Positions 1-6,564 of a stretch of DNA of 21,388 bases are shown one piece after another. The stretch's first letter is position 1; every line of letters begins with the position of its first letter. The notes beneath the pieces were generated by a model. That model was not told the DNA's origin, did no database searches, and worked only from the letters and a program-made list of their open reading frames with translations. Position numbers and translations under genes: made by a program. Source of the DNA: Chara braunii (taxonomy: Eukaryota; Streptophyta; Charophyceae; Charales; Characeae); the NCBI GenBank assembly GCA_003427395.1, contig BFEA01000162.1, positions 287,188-308,575 on the forward strand. The letters are read 5' to 3'.

Positions 1-54
<54 letters not shown>
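1..54. repeat. (CA)27 microsatellite at left edge
   Basis: Uninterrupted CA dinucleotides open the window, followed by AA and a few more CA units. The same motif on the same strand closes the window. The true length cannot be known because the tract runs off the edge. Confidence 0.97.
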
Positions 55-61
<7 letters not shown>

Positions 62-66
62 GTACT

Positions 67-89
67 GCACCGTGTGGCCACACAGGTGC
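67..89. other. Short perfect palindrome / hairpin
   Basis: GTGTGGCCACAC (72-83) is a perfect 12-bp palindrome. It is extended by GCACC on the left (67-71) and GGTGC on the right (85-89), with one unpaired base. It sits directly after the CA tract. The rest of 90-277 shows no gene I recognise; the open frame there has no family signature. Confidence 0.6.
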
Positions 90-277
90 CACAGAACACA
101 TTTCCGGGTGCCTGCGCTGTGCTTTTACTTGGGTGCCCGCACGGTACGGCAGACAATTGTTCCGAGCTGCACAGCCCAAAAACGTTTTGGGCCACGTTCC
201 CAGCCGTGGTCCGCTGATGGTTGGGCGAATCAGTGTCACTGGGCCGAGTGGACACAATCTTCCAGGGACTGCTGTTT

Positions 278-324
278 GCATGGCCCTGTGCAAGGATGGC
301 ACGTAAATCGGGAAATGGTCCACA
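278..324 (+). pseudogene. Diverged U6 snRNA 3'-half pseudogene
   Basis: The sequence from GCATGGCCCTG through GGAAATGGTCCA follows the 3' half of U6 snRNA, which in eukaryotes reads GCATGGCCCCTGCGCAAGG and ends AAATGGTCC. It differs by a few substitutions and two small deletions (one C lost near 285, CA lost near 303). The U6 5' half, with its stem-loop and the ACAGAGA region, is not convincingly present, so this is a truncated retropseudogene. CA-rich sequence follows directly. A second, cleaner copy lies at 4809-4858, which supports the call. Confidence 0.75.
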
Positions 325-777
325 AACACACACACAAACACGCACAAGGTGTGTGGGCACTCGCCCATCAACCACACAAACGTGGGCAACCCTTGCATCT
401 TCTCATGTATGGCCTATCTGTACCTTTTTTGTTTGATGGATGATGACATGCGTTCCTCATTTGTTTAATGGATGGTTTGTGATAATTTGTGGTTGGAATG
501 AGGAGAGAATTTGGGGATCCTTAAAACACACACACACACACATACAAAATTTGAAAACCACACATATGAAGAGAAACTTTGGATGGACTCGTGGTTTAGT
601 ATTACCACTCCGGTGCTTCGCAGCTTTACTCCCAACCGAGAGGGCTACAACCATTCATGGTAGGAACTCAACCACAGATGGAGGAAAGAAGAGAAGGACA
701 TAAAAAAGAGTGCACAGTCATGTGTTTCAAGTCTCCACAGAAGCCCAGATGAACCAGACGTGAGAGTCAGGAACCCA
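325..777. other. Stretch without a supportable gene
   Basis: This holds CA-rich segments (325-352 and a pure AC run at 526-542) and otherwise unremarkable sequence. Short open frames exist on both strands but have no recognisable domain and mostly translate the CA runs. Confidence 0.6.
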
Positions 778-918
778 GCTGGACCCGCTTTCCAGCAGGT
801 GATGCTCCCCACCAGTAGATGAAGCCTTCAAAAGCGGGCCCACTTAAGGAGGATGCTCTTATCACCTCCTTCAGTGGGAGACTGCCCGTAAGTTCGAAAA
901 AAAAAAAGAAAAAAAAAA
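778..918 (+). repeat. Dispersed repeat B, copy 1 (SINE-like, A-rich tail)
   Basis: It begins GCTGGACCCG-TTTCCAGCAGGTG, continues through CTCCCCACCAGTAGA, then a hairpin at 839-878 with loop ATGCTCTTATCA, and ends in an A-rich tail (897-918). The same order of elements occurs at 4655-4808 (+) and, more diverged, at 2854-2716 (minus). A-tail, short length and dispersed copies fit a SINE, but I see no clear pol III A and B boxes, so the class is open. Confidence 0.75.
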
Positions 919-953
919 GGAACCCACATGCGCAGGAACCCGCGATAAAAAAT
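919..953 (+). pseudogene. Possible degenerate U6 tail after repeat B
   Basis: Right after the A tail comes CATGCGCAGGAACCCGCGAT and AAAAAATG. This can be aligned with small gaps to the U6 stretch TGCGCAAGGATGACACGCAT. Copy 3 of repeat B (4655-4808) has a clear U6 3' half at the same place, which is the main reason to suspect it here. Alone it would not be convincing. Confidence 0.35.
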
Positions 954-1047
954 GATATTACTCCGATGAAGAAGATCACATGAGTTTTAGTATCATGGAT
1001 CGACTTCCTCACTATGGATGGTCGAGTGGTTGAAGGTATCAGTCTTT

Positions 1048-1335
1048 AGGCAACAATCGCACCTGTGTGTGATATGCCAGACTGGGGAGATCGACAGAAC
1101 AACCGCGAGCAACAGCGACAAGACCCGACATACAACACCATGGACAACCCTTGGGTGGTGCGCAGGCACTGTCTGTAATAGCTTACCATGTGTCATCCCA
1201 AGGGGGGGTGTGTCCAGCTGTGTGTCATTCTAACGCCCTGGCGGTGTCCATGTGCGAGGCTGCAATTGAGTTTTGAACCCGCAACCTCATACCACAATGT
1301 GCATTTCCAACCGGTGCTTTAACACTGATGTATGA
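1048..1335 (-). repeat. tRNA-derived SINE A, copy 1
   Basis: Read on the minus strand, the head has an A-box-like CAGTGTTAAAGCACC, then a B-box GGTTCAAAACT inside a stem GGTTGC/GCAGCC. These are the internal pol III promoter elements of a tRNA-derived SINE. The body includes CAAGGGTTGTCCATGGTGTT and ends around TGGCATATCACACACAGGTG. The whole unit matches the plus-strand copy at 2322-2699. Open frames inside it come from the repeat and are not genes. Confidence 0.75.
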
Positions 1336-1666
1336 TATCCTTCGTAGGTGGATTCACGTATTACATCACGCCACCATACAAACATGGTATACAAAATCAT
1401 TCCTAAACCTAAACTAAGGCACAGCGTACCATAGACTGATGGAGCCTAAGGCGGCACGCCCGTCAGTCAGGGCATGCCGTACGTCGGTCGCCTTATCTTA
1501 TCTATATCTAATCTATCAGAACAATTAGCCTGAATCGATGGACTTGGACCGCGAAACCAAGCACGTCGCATACTTGAGAGTTAAGGACATTTCTTCGTGT
1601 GTTGTACTCTCGACAAATGGGACTAAGCAGGGCGCTAGCCAGACTTCTGAGGGTGGAGAGATTTCA
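1336..1666. other. Unassigned stretch with a hairpin
   Basis: No gene is recognisable. Near 1450-1495 a GC-rich segment is bounded by AAGGCG and CGCCTT and can fold back on itself. A short open frame at 1538-1726 runs into the NUMT and has no family signature. Confidence 0.5.
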
Positions 1667-1936
1667 TTAGGAAACAACGAATTCATAAATCATTTCAACA
1701 AAAGATTGCCAAGCATTGGGTACTAAATGACCTCCATTCATGGTGACAAAATGAAATAAAAGCAAAACTAAACTAATAGTGAGTAGCATAAACAAAGACG
1801 AATTAGTAAAAGAAAGATACAAGTGTCCTATATGAAAAGGAATCAAAGGAATAATAGCAAATTGTTCTAGTGGACTAAAAGTCATTATGAATTCAACTGG
1901 ATAAAAGAATTGTGCTACAAAGAATATAATAAGCAC
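1667..1936 (-). pseudogene. atp6: NUMT: mitochondrial ATP synthase subunit a (atp6) fragment
   Basis: The minus-strand frame encodes an unmistakable Atp6 N-terminal third. It shows FSPLEQFAIIPLIP, then FTNSSLFMLLTISLVLLL (a membrane helix), then GGHLVPNAWQSFVEMIYEFV. In the intact organelle protein this is the membrane proton-channel subunit of ATP synthase, normally about 250 residues. Here it ends after VVS with TAA-TGA, just where the family continues with LVNEQ, so the break is a NUMT edge near 1668-1671. No in-frame stop lies within the 90 codons, and the tract is much more AT-rich than its flanks, so the transfer looks recent. It has no plausible nuclear promoter and is bounded by repeats. 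AT-rich sequence upstream of the gene continues to roughly 2040 and may be mitochondrial spacer. Confidence 0.93.
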
Positions 1937-2043
1937 ATGTTTTTTTTAATCTATAGTAAAGTACCTAGAAAACTAGATCCAGGATTATTCTTTTATATAA
2001 AACAAATTTTTTATATCAAGAATTTAGATCCATGTATTTCTTC

Positions 2044-2266
2044 TAATTCATTTCAACTATGTACTTCTTGTGCAAATAGTTATCAAAATCATTCTCACCA
2101 AGCAGTCTGGAATATCGTTTGTAACAATTCCTTCAAAGCATTTTTTTATTTTTTTATAACGCGGCACCTTGCGAATATGTTGTGCTGTATCTAAAGCTTT
2201 GAGTGATAAGTTTTCAAATACGTCAGCTTTCAAAACAAAAACTGAATTGGAATTAATCGCACCCGA
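2044..2266 (-). pseudogene. Unrecognised coding-like remnant beside the NUMT
   Basis: A minus-strand frame reads VFVLKADVFENLSLKALDTA and on to CFEGIVTNDIPDCL. A one-base shift near 2098 then continues as ENDFDNYLHKKYIVEMN to a stop at 2044-2046. The shift gives a natural-looking C-terminus, but I recognise no family. It could be an unannotated mitochondrial ORF carried with the NUMT, or a nuclear gene scrap. Base composition is AT-rich like the NUMT. Confidence 0.25.
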
Positions 2267-2321
2267 AGGCTATATGTGCTCTTTATAACCGTATAGCGAG
2301 ATGCATATGCCCAAAGAGTTG

Positions 2322-2699
2322 ACGTAGCTCAGTGGTTAAGGCACCTGTTGGAAATGCTCATTGTGGTATGAGGTTGCGGGCTCAAAACTCAATTGCAGCC
2401 TCGTGCATGGACACCGGCAGGGCGTTAGAATGACGCACGGCTGGACGCACACCCCACACATGGTAAGCTATTACAGACACTGCCTGCACACCACCCAAGG
2501 GTTGTCCATGGTGTTGTAGGTCGGGTCTTGATACTGCACGGGTTGCTTCTCGCTGTTGCTCGTGGTTGTTCTGTTCATCTCCCCAGTCTGGCATATCACA
2601 CACAGGTGCCATTTGCGATTATTGCACTCTCCCCAGTCTGGCATATCACACACAGGTGCCATTTACACACAGGGGCCGTTGGCGATTGTTGCACTCTCC
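2322..2699 (+). repeat. tRNA-derived SINE A, copy 2
   Basis: The head reads GACGTAGCTCAGTGGTTAAGG, a near-canonical A box with D-arm. It is followed by GGTTGCGGGCTCAAAACTC (B box GGCTCAAAACT). The body matches copy 1 (1048-1335, minus) through AAGGGTTGTCCATGGTGTTG. The 3' part is expanded by a 50-bp tandem duplication. Frames opening here (for example the minus-strand one at 2382-2612) are repeat-derived. Confidence 0.8.
2579..2699. repeat. 50-bp tandem duplication within SINE A
   Basis: CTCCCCAGTCTGGCATATCA recurs with an exact offset of 50 (2581 to 2631). A third, partial and diverged unit (CACACAGGGGCCGTTGGCGA) follows to 2699, giving about 2.5 units. Copy 1 has only a single unit here. 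Confidence 0.85.
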
Positions 2700-2715
2700 T
2701 CGGGTCACACTGTCG

Positions 2716-2854
2716 AGGATCTCTTTCTTTTTTTTTCCCTTTGGCAAACATCAGCGACGGGGCGTAGGGGGGGTGCTGATGCAAGCAGACATCCTCTCTA
2801 CTGTTCCCACTCTTGGTGGGGAGCTGCACCTGATGGAAATAGGGTCCAGCGTCC
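2716..2854 (-). repeat. Dispersed repeat B, copy 2
   Basis: On the minus strand it starts GGACGCTGGACCCTATTTCC and continues ATCAGGTGCAGCTCCCCACC, as in the other B copies. It ends in an A-rich tail (the T-run at 2726-2734 on +). The middle is more diverged and the conserved TGCTCTTAT loop is lost. It directly abuts SINE A copy 2. Confidence 0.7.
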
Positions 2855-2869
2855 GTTGACAACACAATC

Positions 2870-3050
2870 AGGAGCCTGAGTTACACGCTATGCATACGGT
2901 TATGTCATTTGTTTAAGAGCCGTATCTGACCAGTTTTGCCATATGGTGGCAGCATTGAGGATCTCGACAGCTCTACTGATGGAACCCATAAAAAAGGGAA
3001 AAAGAGACCCAGACATATCCTTTTTTTGTCTCTGCAACAGCGATTTCGCC
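2870..3050. other. Unassigned stretch
   Basis: Nothing recognisable lies here; the short plus frame from 2943 runs into the foldback element and is not a gene. Confidence 0.5.
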
Positions 3051-3322
3051 AGAATGGACATTTTTTATTCTTTGAACGAAATTGAAACGGACTGGTTCGA
3101 AAATTTTCCCTTAGGCATGCACCGCCTGGGGTCGAAAAAATGCCCTTAGGCTACCCCCTGGGGTCGAAAAAATGCCCTTAGTCTACCCCCTGGATGTACC
3201 TGGATGTAGCTGAGTCCAGGGGGTACGGCATTTTAGGAATGACATACCCTCAAAAGCTAGGTCCGGCCAATTTAGTCCGTTCCAATTTCGTTCAAAAAAT
3301 AAAAACGTCCATTTTGACATGC
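3051..3322. mobile_element. Foldback / MITE-like element with 40-bp terminal inverted repeats
   Basis: The left end (3053-3093, core TTTGAACGAAATTGAAACGG) is the reverse complement of the right end (3274-3317, core CCAATTTCGTTCAAAAAATA), with a few mismatches and one indel over about 40 bp. Inside are tandem units of about 32 bp (CCTGGGGTCGAAAAAATGCC at 3126 and 3158, plus a diverged first unit near 3094). A further hairpin TACCCCCTGGA / TCCAGGGGGTA lies at 3184-3227. There is no transposase. Length and structure fit a non-autonomous foldback element or MITE. I cannot see a clear target duplication. Confidence 0.75.
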
Positions 3323-3576
3323 GTGAGATCCATAGACTGGAAAACGATCGGCGGATGCGCGAAGAGCAAGAGAGGGCGGCAAAACGAGCTGAGGAAGAGG
3401 CAAAGAAGGAAGCTGAAAAGGAAGCAAGACTGGCATAAGTGATTGATGAGAGGATGAAGGAGATGGATGCCAAGAGGGAGGAAGATAACAAGAAACTGTG
3501 GGATCGCTTAGGGAAGAACAAGGGGGGGGGCACTGCTAAGGTGAGAAGGCGGCAGGGAATGGGGAAAGCAAGATAA
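3319..3576 (+). pseudogene. Charged coiled-coil protein fragment, interrupted
   Basis: From the ATG at 3319 the frame reads MREIHRLENDRRMREEQERA and then alternating KRAEEEAKKEAEKEARLA, a strong acidic/basic coiled coil. A TAA stop follows at 3436-3438. The same frame continues as IDERMKEMDAKREEDNKKLW and becomes GK-rich up to TAA at 3574-3576. The continuity across the stop argues for a once-longer coiled-coil protein. The fragment at 4975-5722 has a similar LEQSKKFERAQERQ stretch, so both may come from one element family. The ATG lies in the right terminal repeat of the foldback element. Function is unknown; a gag-like or accessory retroelement protein is my inference. Confidence 0.55.
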
Positions 3577-3644
3577 GGGGACAGAACAAAGAATCTCGAG
3601 AGATTACAGAGTCGTCTTCAATGACTGGACCCACATCGACCCAT

Positions 3645-3965
3645 CTTTCCCGATGAGGCCCCCGTCTGATTTCCCGGACCTGTTCCCTCCCCACCCCCTC
3701 ACCCTGATGGAAGTTCTTACCTGACCATGCTTCAAGATTCCGACAAGATTCCGACAAGAGTGTGACAGGATTGAACCCGACGAGACTGAGATAAGACCCC
3801 CCGGAGCCCCCCGGGCGAAGCTTGTCAAATGCCCCCCTGTCCTTCCAAAATCATCTTTTTCTCCCAAGTGCGGGCTTCCAAGAGGAGGAAGCCCCTCACA
3901 CGCTCATCACCACCTGCTCAGTCAATCCCTTGGCAATCAGGGCAATCAATGCTGGCAGGTTGACC
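3645..3965. repeat. Duplicated block, copy 1 (partner at 4060-4420)
   Basis: GTCTGA-TTCCCGGA-CC-TTCCC with following C-rich sequence (3651-3726) recurs at 4066-4141, and both blocks end in the 49-nt hairpin element. The minus-strand translations also match (RGWGG..SG.SD.GLIGK in both). I see no family, so the block is treated as a tandemly duplicated repeat. Confidence 0.6.
3912..3960. repeat. 49-nt hairpin element, copy 1
   Basis: An outer stem ACCTGC/GCAGGT encloses conserved TCAGTCAATC and AATCAATGCTG strands and an inner 6-bp stem with a 3-nt loop (3928-3942). Copies of exactly the same length lie at 4365 and 4572. Pairing is kept in all three despite base changes. Confidence 0.75.
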
Positions 3966-3985
3966 CTTTAGACACTTGACGAAAA

Positions 3986-4013
3986 GGGGGGGGGGGGGGG
4001 GGGGGGGGGGGGG
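3986..4013. repeat. 28-base G homopolymer
   Basis: Twenty-eight consecutive G follow GAAAA and precede AGGAGGG. A tract this long is prone to slippage and G-quadruplex formation, and its length may be approximate in the assembly. Confidence 0.9.
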
Positions 4014-4059
4014 AGGAGGGATGCTTTCCCTTTGGGGTGCAAAAAAAAAAAAGAGCTTT

Positions 4060-4420
4060 CCTTTCCTATGAGACCCGCGTCTGAGTTCCCGGATCCCTTC
4101 CCCCCCCATCCCCTTTCTCTAACCGAGATTTCCAATTGATACATTGCCCCCAGTGGTAGTACAGGGCTTGGCGGTGTTTTGGGACTCTTCAAGTCTGAGG
4201 GCAACCCAGCGGTCCGCCGCCAGCAGTGAAAAGGACCGCAGCGGCAGGATGGTGAATTTGGCTGGCCTTCAGGAGAACAGGGTTTTGCGGATAGAGGAAG
4301 ACTAGCACGTAAAGATAGAAATCTGGTGTCCGGATTCGGGATGAAGAGGCTTCCCTACCTACGGGCCTGCTCAGTCAATCCTCTGGCCTCCAGAGTAATC
4401 AATGCTGGCAGGTTTCTCTC
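4060..4420. repeat. Duplicated block, copy 2
   Basis: This is the partner of 3645-3965, with the same C-rich motif at its start and the 49-nt hairpin at its end. The offset grows from 415 to 454 bp, so the copies differ by internal indels. No gene is seen in it. Confidence 0.6.
4365..4413. repeat. 49-nt hairpin element, copy 2
   Basis: GCCTGC and GCAGGT form the outer stem. The inner stem CTCTGG/CCAGAG is a perfect 6 bp (4381-4395). The internal-loop strands are identical to those of copy 1. Confidence 0.75.
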
Positions 4421-4571
4421 GTTTCAATGGCCTGATTCTTTTCTGCATGAATCACACTGCTGGTTTCAGAAGGGGCGAAGAGAGTCTAGGTGATCATCAG
4501 TCGTTAGGTGCCCCGCAGCAGGGCTAAGAGGCCTCCCTCCCCTCAAATTCTTTATTTTTTTTTCTCTCAAT

Positions 4572-4620
4572 ATCTGCTCAGTCAATCCCCTGGACTCTGG
4601 GGTAATCGATGCTGGCAGGT
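4572..4620. repeat. 49-nt hairpin element, copy 3
   Basis: The outer stem is CTGC/GCAG. The inner stem is CCCTGG/CTGGGG with two wobble pairs (4588-4602). The internal-loop sequence is the same except one base (AATCGATGCTG). Unlike copies 1 and 2 it is not preceded by the longer duplicated block. Confidence 0.75.
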
Positions 4621-4654
4621 GGACAGTACTCATAGTCTCTCAGTGTACAAAGGG

Positions 4655-4808
4655 ACGCTGGACCCGATTTCCAGCAGGTGTCGCTCTCCACCAGTAGACT
4701 GGAGCGACCAGGAAGCCAGCTAGGAGGGGGTGCTCTTATCCCCTCCCTTAGCTGAGCGACTGGCTTTCCTTAAAAAAAGCAGAAGGAAAAAAAGAAAAAA
4801 AAAAAGAA
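4655..4808 (+). repeat. Dispersed repeat B, copy 3 (A-rich tail)
   Basis: It starts GGACGCTGGACCCGATTTCC and continues AGCAGGTGTCGCTCTCCACC. The hairpin at 4718-4753 has loop GTGCTCTTAT, and the A-rich tail runs from 4771. It is the best-preserved copy. The tail leads directly into a U6 3' half. The long minus-strand frame over it (4720-5100) is an artefact of the A-rich tail. Confidence 0.8.
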
Positions 4809-4858
4809 ATGGCCCCTGCGCAAGGATGACACGCATAAATCGAGAAATGGTCCAAATT
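4809..4858 (+). pseudogene. U6 snRNA 3'-half pseudogene fused to repeat B
   Basis: ATGGCCCCTGCGCAAGGATG, then ACACGCATAAATCGAGAAAT and GGTCCAAATT, follow the U6 snRNA 3' half as I know it, with no difference that I can see. In U6 this region carries the internal stem-loop and the 3' end. The 5' half is absent; the A-rich tail of repeat B comes immediately before and another A-rich stretch (4859-4878) after. Without the 5' domain and the U6 upstream promoter elements it cannot be a working U6 gene. It is a truncated, probably LINE-mobilised copy. Confidence 0.9.
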
Positions 4859-4974
4859 AAGAAAAAAAAGAAAAGAAATGGTCGGAGCTGCTGCTGGACA
4901 GGCGACCACCCCAAGGCAGTGTGTGAATATAGTAGGAGCACTAGATGCTGGGTTACTCCTGAGGAATCAAGACA

Positions 4975-5722
4975 ATGTACTACAGCGCCACAGCTGGAGC
5001 AAAGCAAGAAGTTTGAACGTGCGCAGGAGAGGCAAGACCAGATGTTTGAATGAATGCTAGGCGTGATCGAGTGTCTCGATACATTGCATCGCATGAACAC
5101 GCCAAGAACTGAAGCGGCGCCGGTGCAAGCGACTGCAGCGTCAGATCAAGCGGCTGCGCATGGTCAGCCTGAGGGAGCGGCATCAGCAGGACAGCCATAT
5201 CCTGTCCCTCTTATGCGTTCTGTTCGGGCGGTTATTAATCCTCATCCTCCTACCCCCACGCCTGCCGACCCTGGCCCTTCCTCTCAGGGAAATCTTCAAC
5301 CTCATCAACTACCTTGTGTTGTTTATTGACCGGCACCACTTCGAGCTGACAACCCCCGTCAGCGTGATGTCCACCAGCCGCATTCTTGGCGCCTTACCCC
5401 GCCACCCCCCAGCCCACCCCTGTCCCCTCCTGATCCCACTGTGCTTCCTGCCCGGAGATCATCTGGTGTATCTATTCGTGAGCAAATACCACCTACAGGG
5501 AACAGGCCAGTGACAAGAAGTATGGCCCCAACGCCACGGGAGCCAGGACGCGATGAACCAGGACCTTCTTCGACGCCTAATGGAGCACGTACAAGTAAAC
5601 GAGGAGGAGACTCAAGAAGAGAATCCTTCTTGATTCCTATCGGGATCGCTGTTGGCTATGGTAACAGGTTAGGGAGAGGAGTACAAGAGGGAGTGAGAAA
5701 CGCTGGAATGAAGAGAAACTGA
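4975..5722 (+). pseudogene. Coiled-coil, proline-rich protein with in-frame stops
   Basis: One frame stays open for about 750 nt except for TGA at 5051-5053 (with ATG straight after) and TGA at 5327-5329. It begins with a coiled-coil stretch (QLEQSKKFERAQERQDQMFE), then MLGVIECLDTLHRMNTPRTE, then an Ala/Gln/Pro-rich disordered region. It continues without a break across 5330-5440 (TPPPPSPPLSPPD) into TGNRPVTRSMAPTPREPGRD and ends at 5722. Consistent composition across both stops indicates one ancestral protein. The GIY-YIG remnant downstream is in the same reading frame, 60 nt on, after stops at 5720 and 5741. A retroelement ORF ending in a GIY-YIG domain is my inference; I do not recognise the N-terminal part. 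Confidence 0.5.
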
Positions 5723-5764
5723 GATTCTTTATGCTTCTTTTAATCCCGGCTGGCCAGATTAGGT

Positions 5765-5783
5765 GGGGGGGGGGGGGGGGGGG
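5765..5783. repeat. 19-base G homopolymer
   Basis: Nineteen G sit just upstream of the GIY-YIG frame, which stays open through it as poly-glycine. It is the second long G run within 1.8 kb. Confidence 0.9.
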
Positions 5784-5785
5784 AA

Positions 5786-6191
5786 TTCATCGATCTATGG
5801 ATCTATTCAGTGGAGGGCGGCTATGATATTGTTGAAGGTAAAGGTTGTTGTGTCTACGTCCTGTTATCACCATGGTACAAGGCAACTTATATTGGGTCAA
5901 CGTGCAGGGGAGTTGCTGAAAGATGGGATGAGCATGCTGTTTGTGGGAAGTGGAAAGGAAAGAAACGTCATCATAAGCTGCGAAGATGGTTTGCAGAGAG
6001 CGGTTGGGAAAATAACGTTGCCATCCCCTTACTAACAGCAAATGTCGATGGATGTCGAGCAGTCGTGCATTGCCAGGTGGGCGCCGACTTTGAATACACA
6101 AAAGAGACGAAAACAGGGGGTTTGTAAAAGGAGAGCGAAAAGAGACCGTAGGACATTCAAAAAGAGGAGTTTCAGGAAGTTGTGCCTCTGA
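5786..6191 (+). pseudogene. GIY-YIG nuclease domain remnant (frameshifted)
   Basis: The frame gives CCVYVLLSPWYKATYIGSTC, then RGVAERWDEH, with VYV in the GIY position (5852-5860), YIG at 5888-5896 and a downstream Arg and His as in GIY-YIG nucleases. It continues HHKLRRWFAESGWENNVAIP. Near 6042 the coding potential moves one base to frame 3 and gives MDVEQSCIARWAPTLNTQKR, the usual C-terminal helix with its Glu and the P.LNT ending. A highly basic tail (CKRRAKRDRRTFKKRSFRK) follows, to TGA at 6189-6191. So the domain is nearly complete but broken by one indel. GIY-YIG domains cut DNA; in eukaryotic elements they occur, for example, in Penelope-like retroelements and as domesticated enzymes. 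Here the neighbours are retroelement scraps, so a decayed element is likeliest. Confidence 0.8.
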
Positions 6192-6557
6192 AAAAGACTA
6201 CTAGTCTGATTACCTGGGATGTTTCGGTTGCTAGTACACTCGTCTGTAAAAATCCTGTCTCTGTGTTCTCACTAAAGGATGCTCTGTGCGCTGCAGTCTC
6301 TTCCAAGCATTTCTCTGCAACAGTCGTGACTACCGGTAGGGGGGGTGGCCATTTTTTCGATGGTTGGGGACGTCTGAGAAAGATATTCGGGTCTAACGAT
6401 CATCTACTGTAATGGCTCTAAGATGTTTTTCAAAGATGCCAAGTTTCTGTTTATGTCCGGGGGGATTTTCACGTTCATTCATATTAGAAGCTCAGAGCAA
6501 TTTGACGCAACGAAGAAAATTTGTGCTGCTATCGCTATTGCAGTTGCCTCAATCTAG
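6192..6557 (+). pseudogene. Decayed C-terminal extension after the GIY-YIG domain
   Basis: Coding-like sequence continues after the basic tail. The first frame gives VFSLKDALCAAVSSKHFSAT and GGHFFDGWGRLRKIFGSNDH. After a one-base shift near 6404, frame 3 gives CNGSKMFFKDAKFLFMSGGI and on to a TAG at 6555-6557. I recognise no domain. The alternation between frames 2 and 3 is the same as in the GIY-YIG part, which suggests one protein broken by several indels. Confidence 0.4.
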
Positions 6558-6564
6558 AAAGCTA

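Noticed and set aside
72-443. 123-codon plus-strand open frame near the left edge
   Set aside because: No domain, His/Gln-rich from CA repeats, and it overlaps the U6-like pseudogene at 278.
1018-1062. tRNA Leu/Ser-like A box (TGGTCGAGTGGTTGAAGG) on the plus strand
   Set aside because: No B box or cloverleaf follows, and the stretch overlaps the end of SINE A copy 1, so it may be chance.
1404-1420. CCTAAACCTAAA resembling plant telomere repeats
   Set aside because: Only two imperfect units; not an interstitial telomere tract.
2382-2865. Several overlapping open frames with repeated MAPVCDMPDWG or SPVWHITHRCHL
   Set aside because: They translate SINE A and its 50-bp duplication in several frames.
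3604-4204. Minus-strand frames including a poly-proline run
   Set aside because: They read the duplicated block and the G homopolymer; the similarity between them comes from the DNA duplication.
4720-5100. 126-codon minus-strand frame with many Phe and Leu
   Set aside because: Its N-terminal half is the complement of the coiled-coil frame and its Phe-rich part is the A-rich tail of repeat B.
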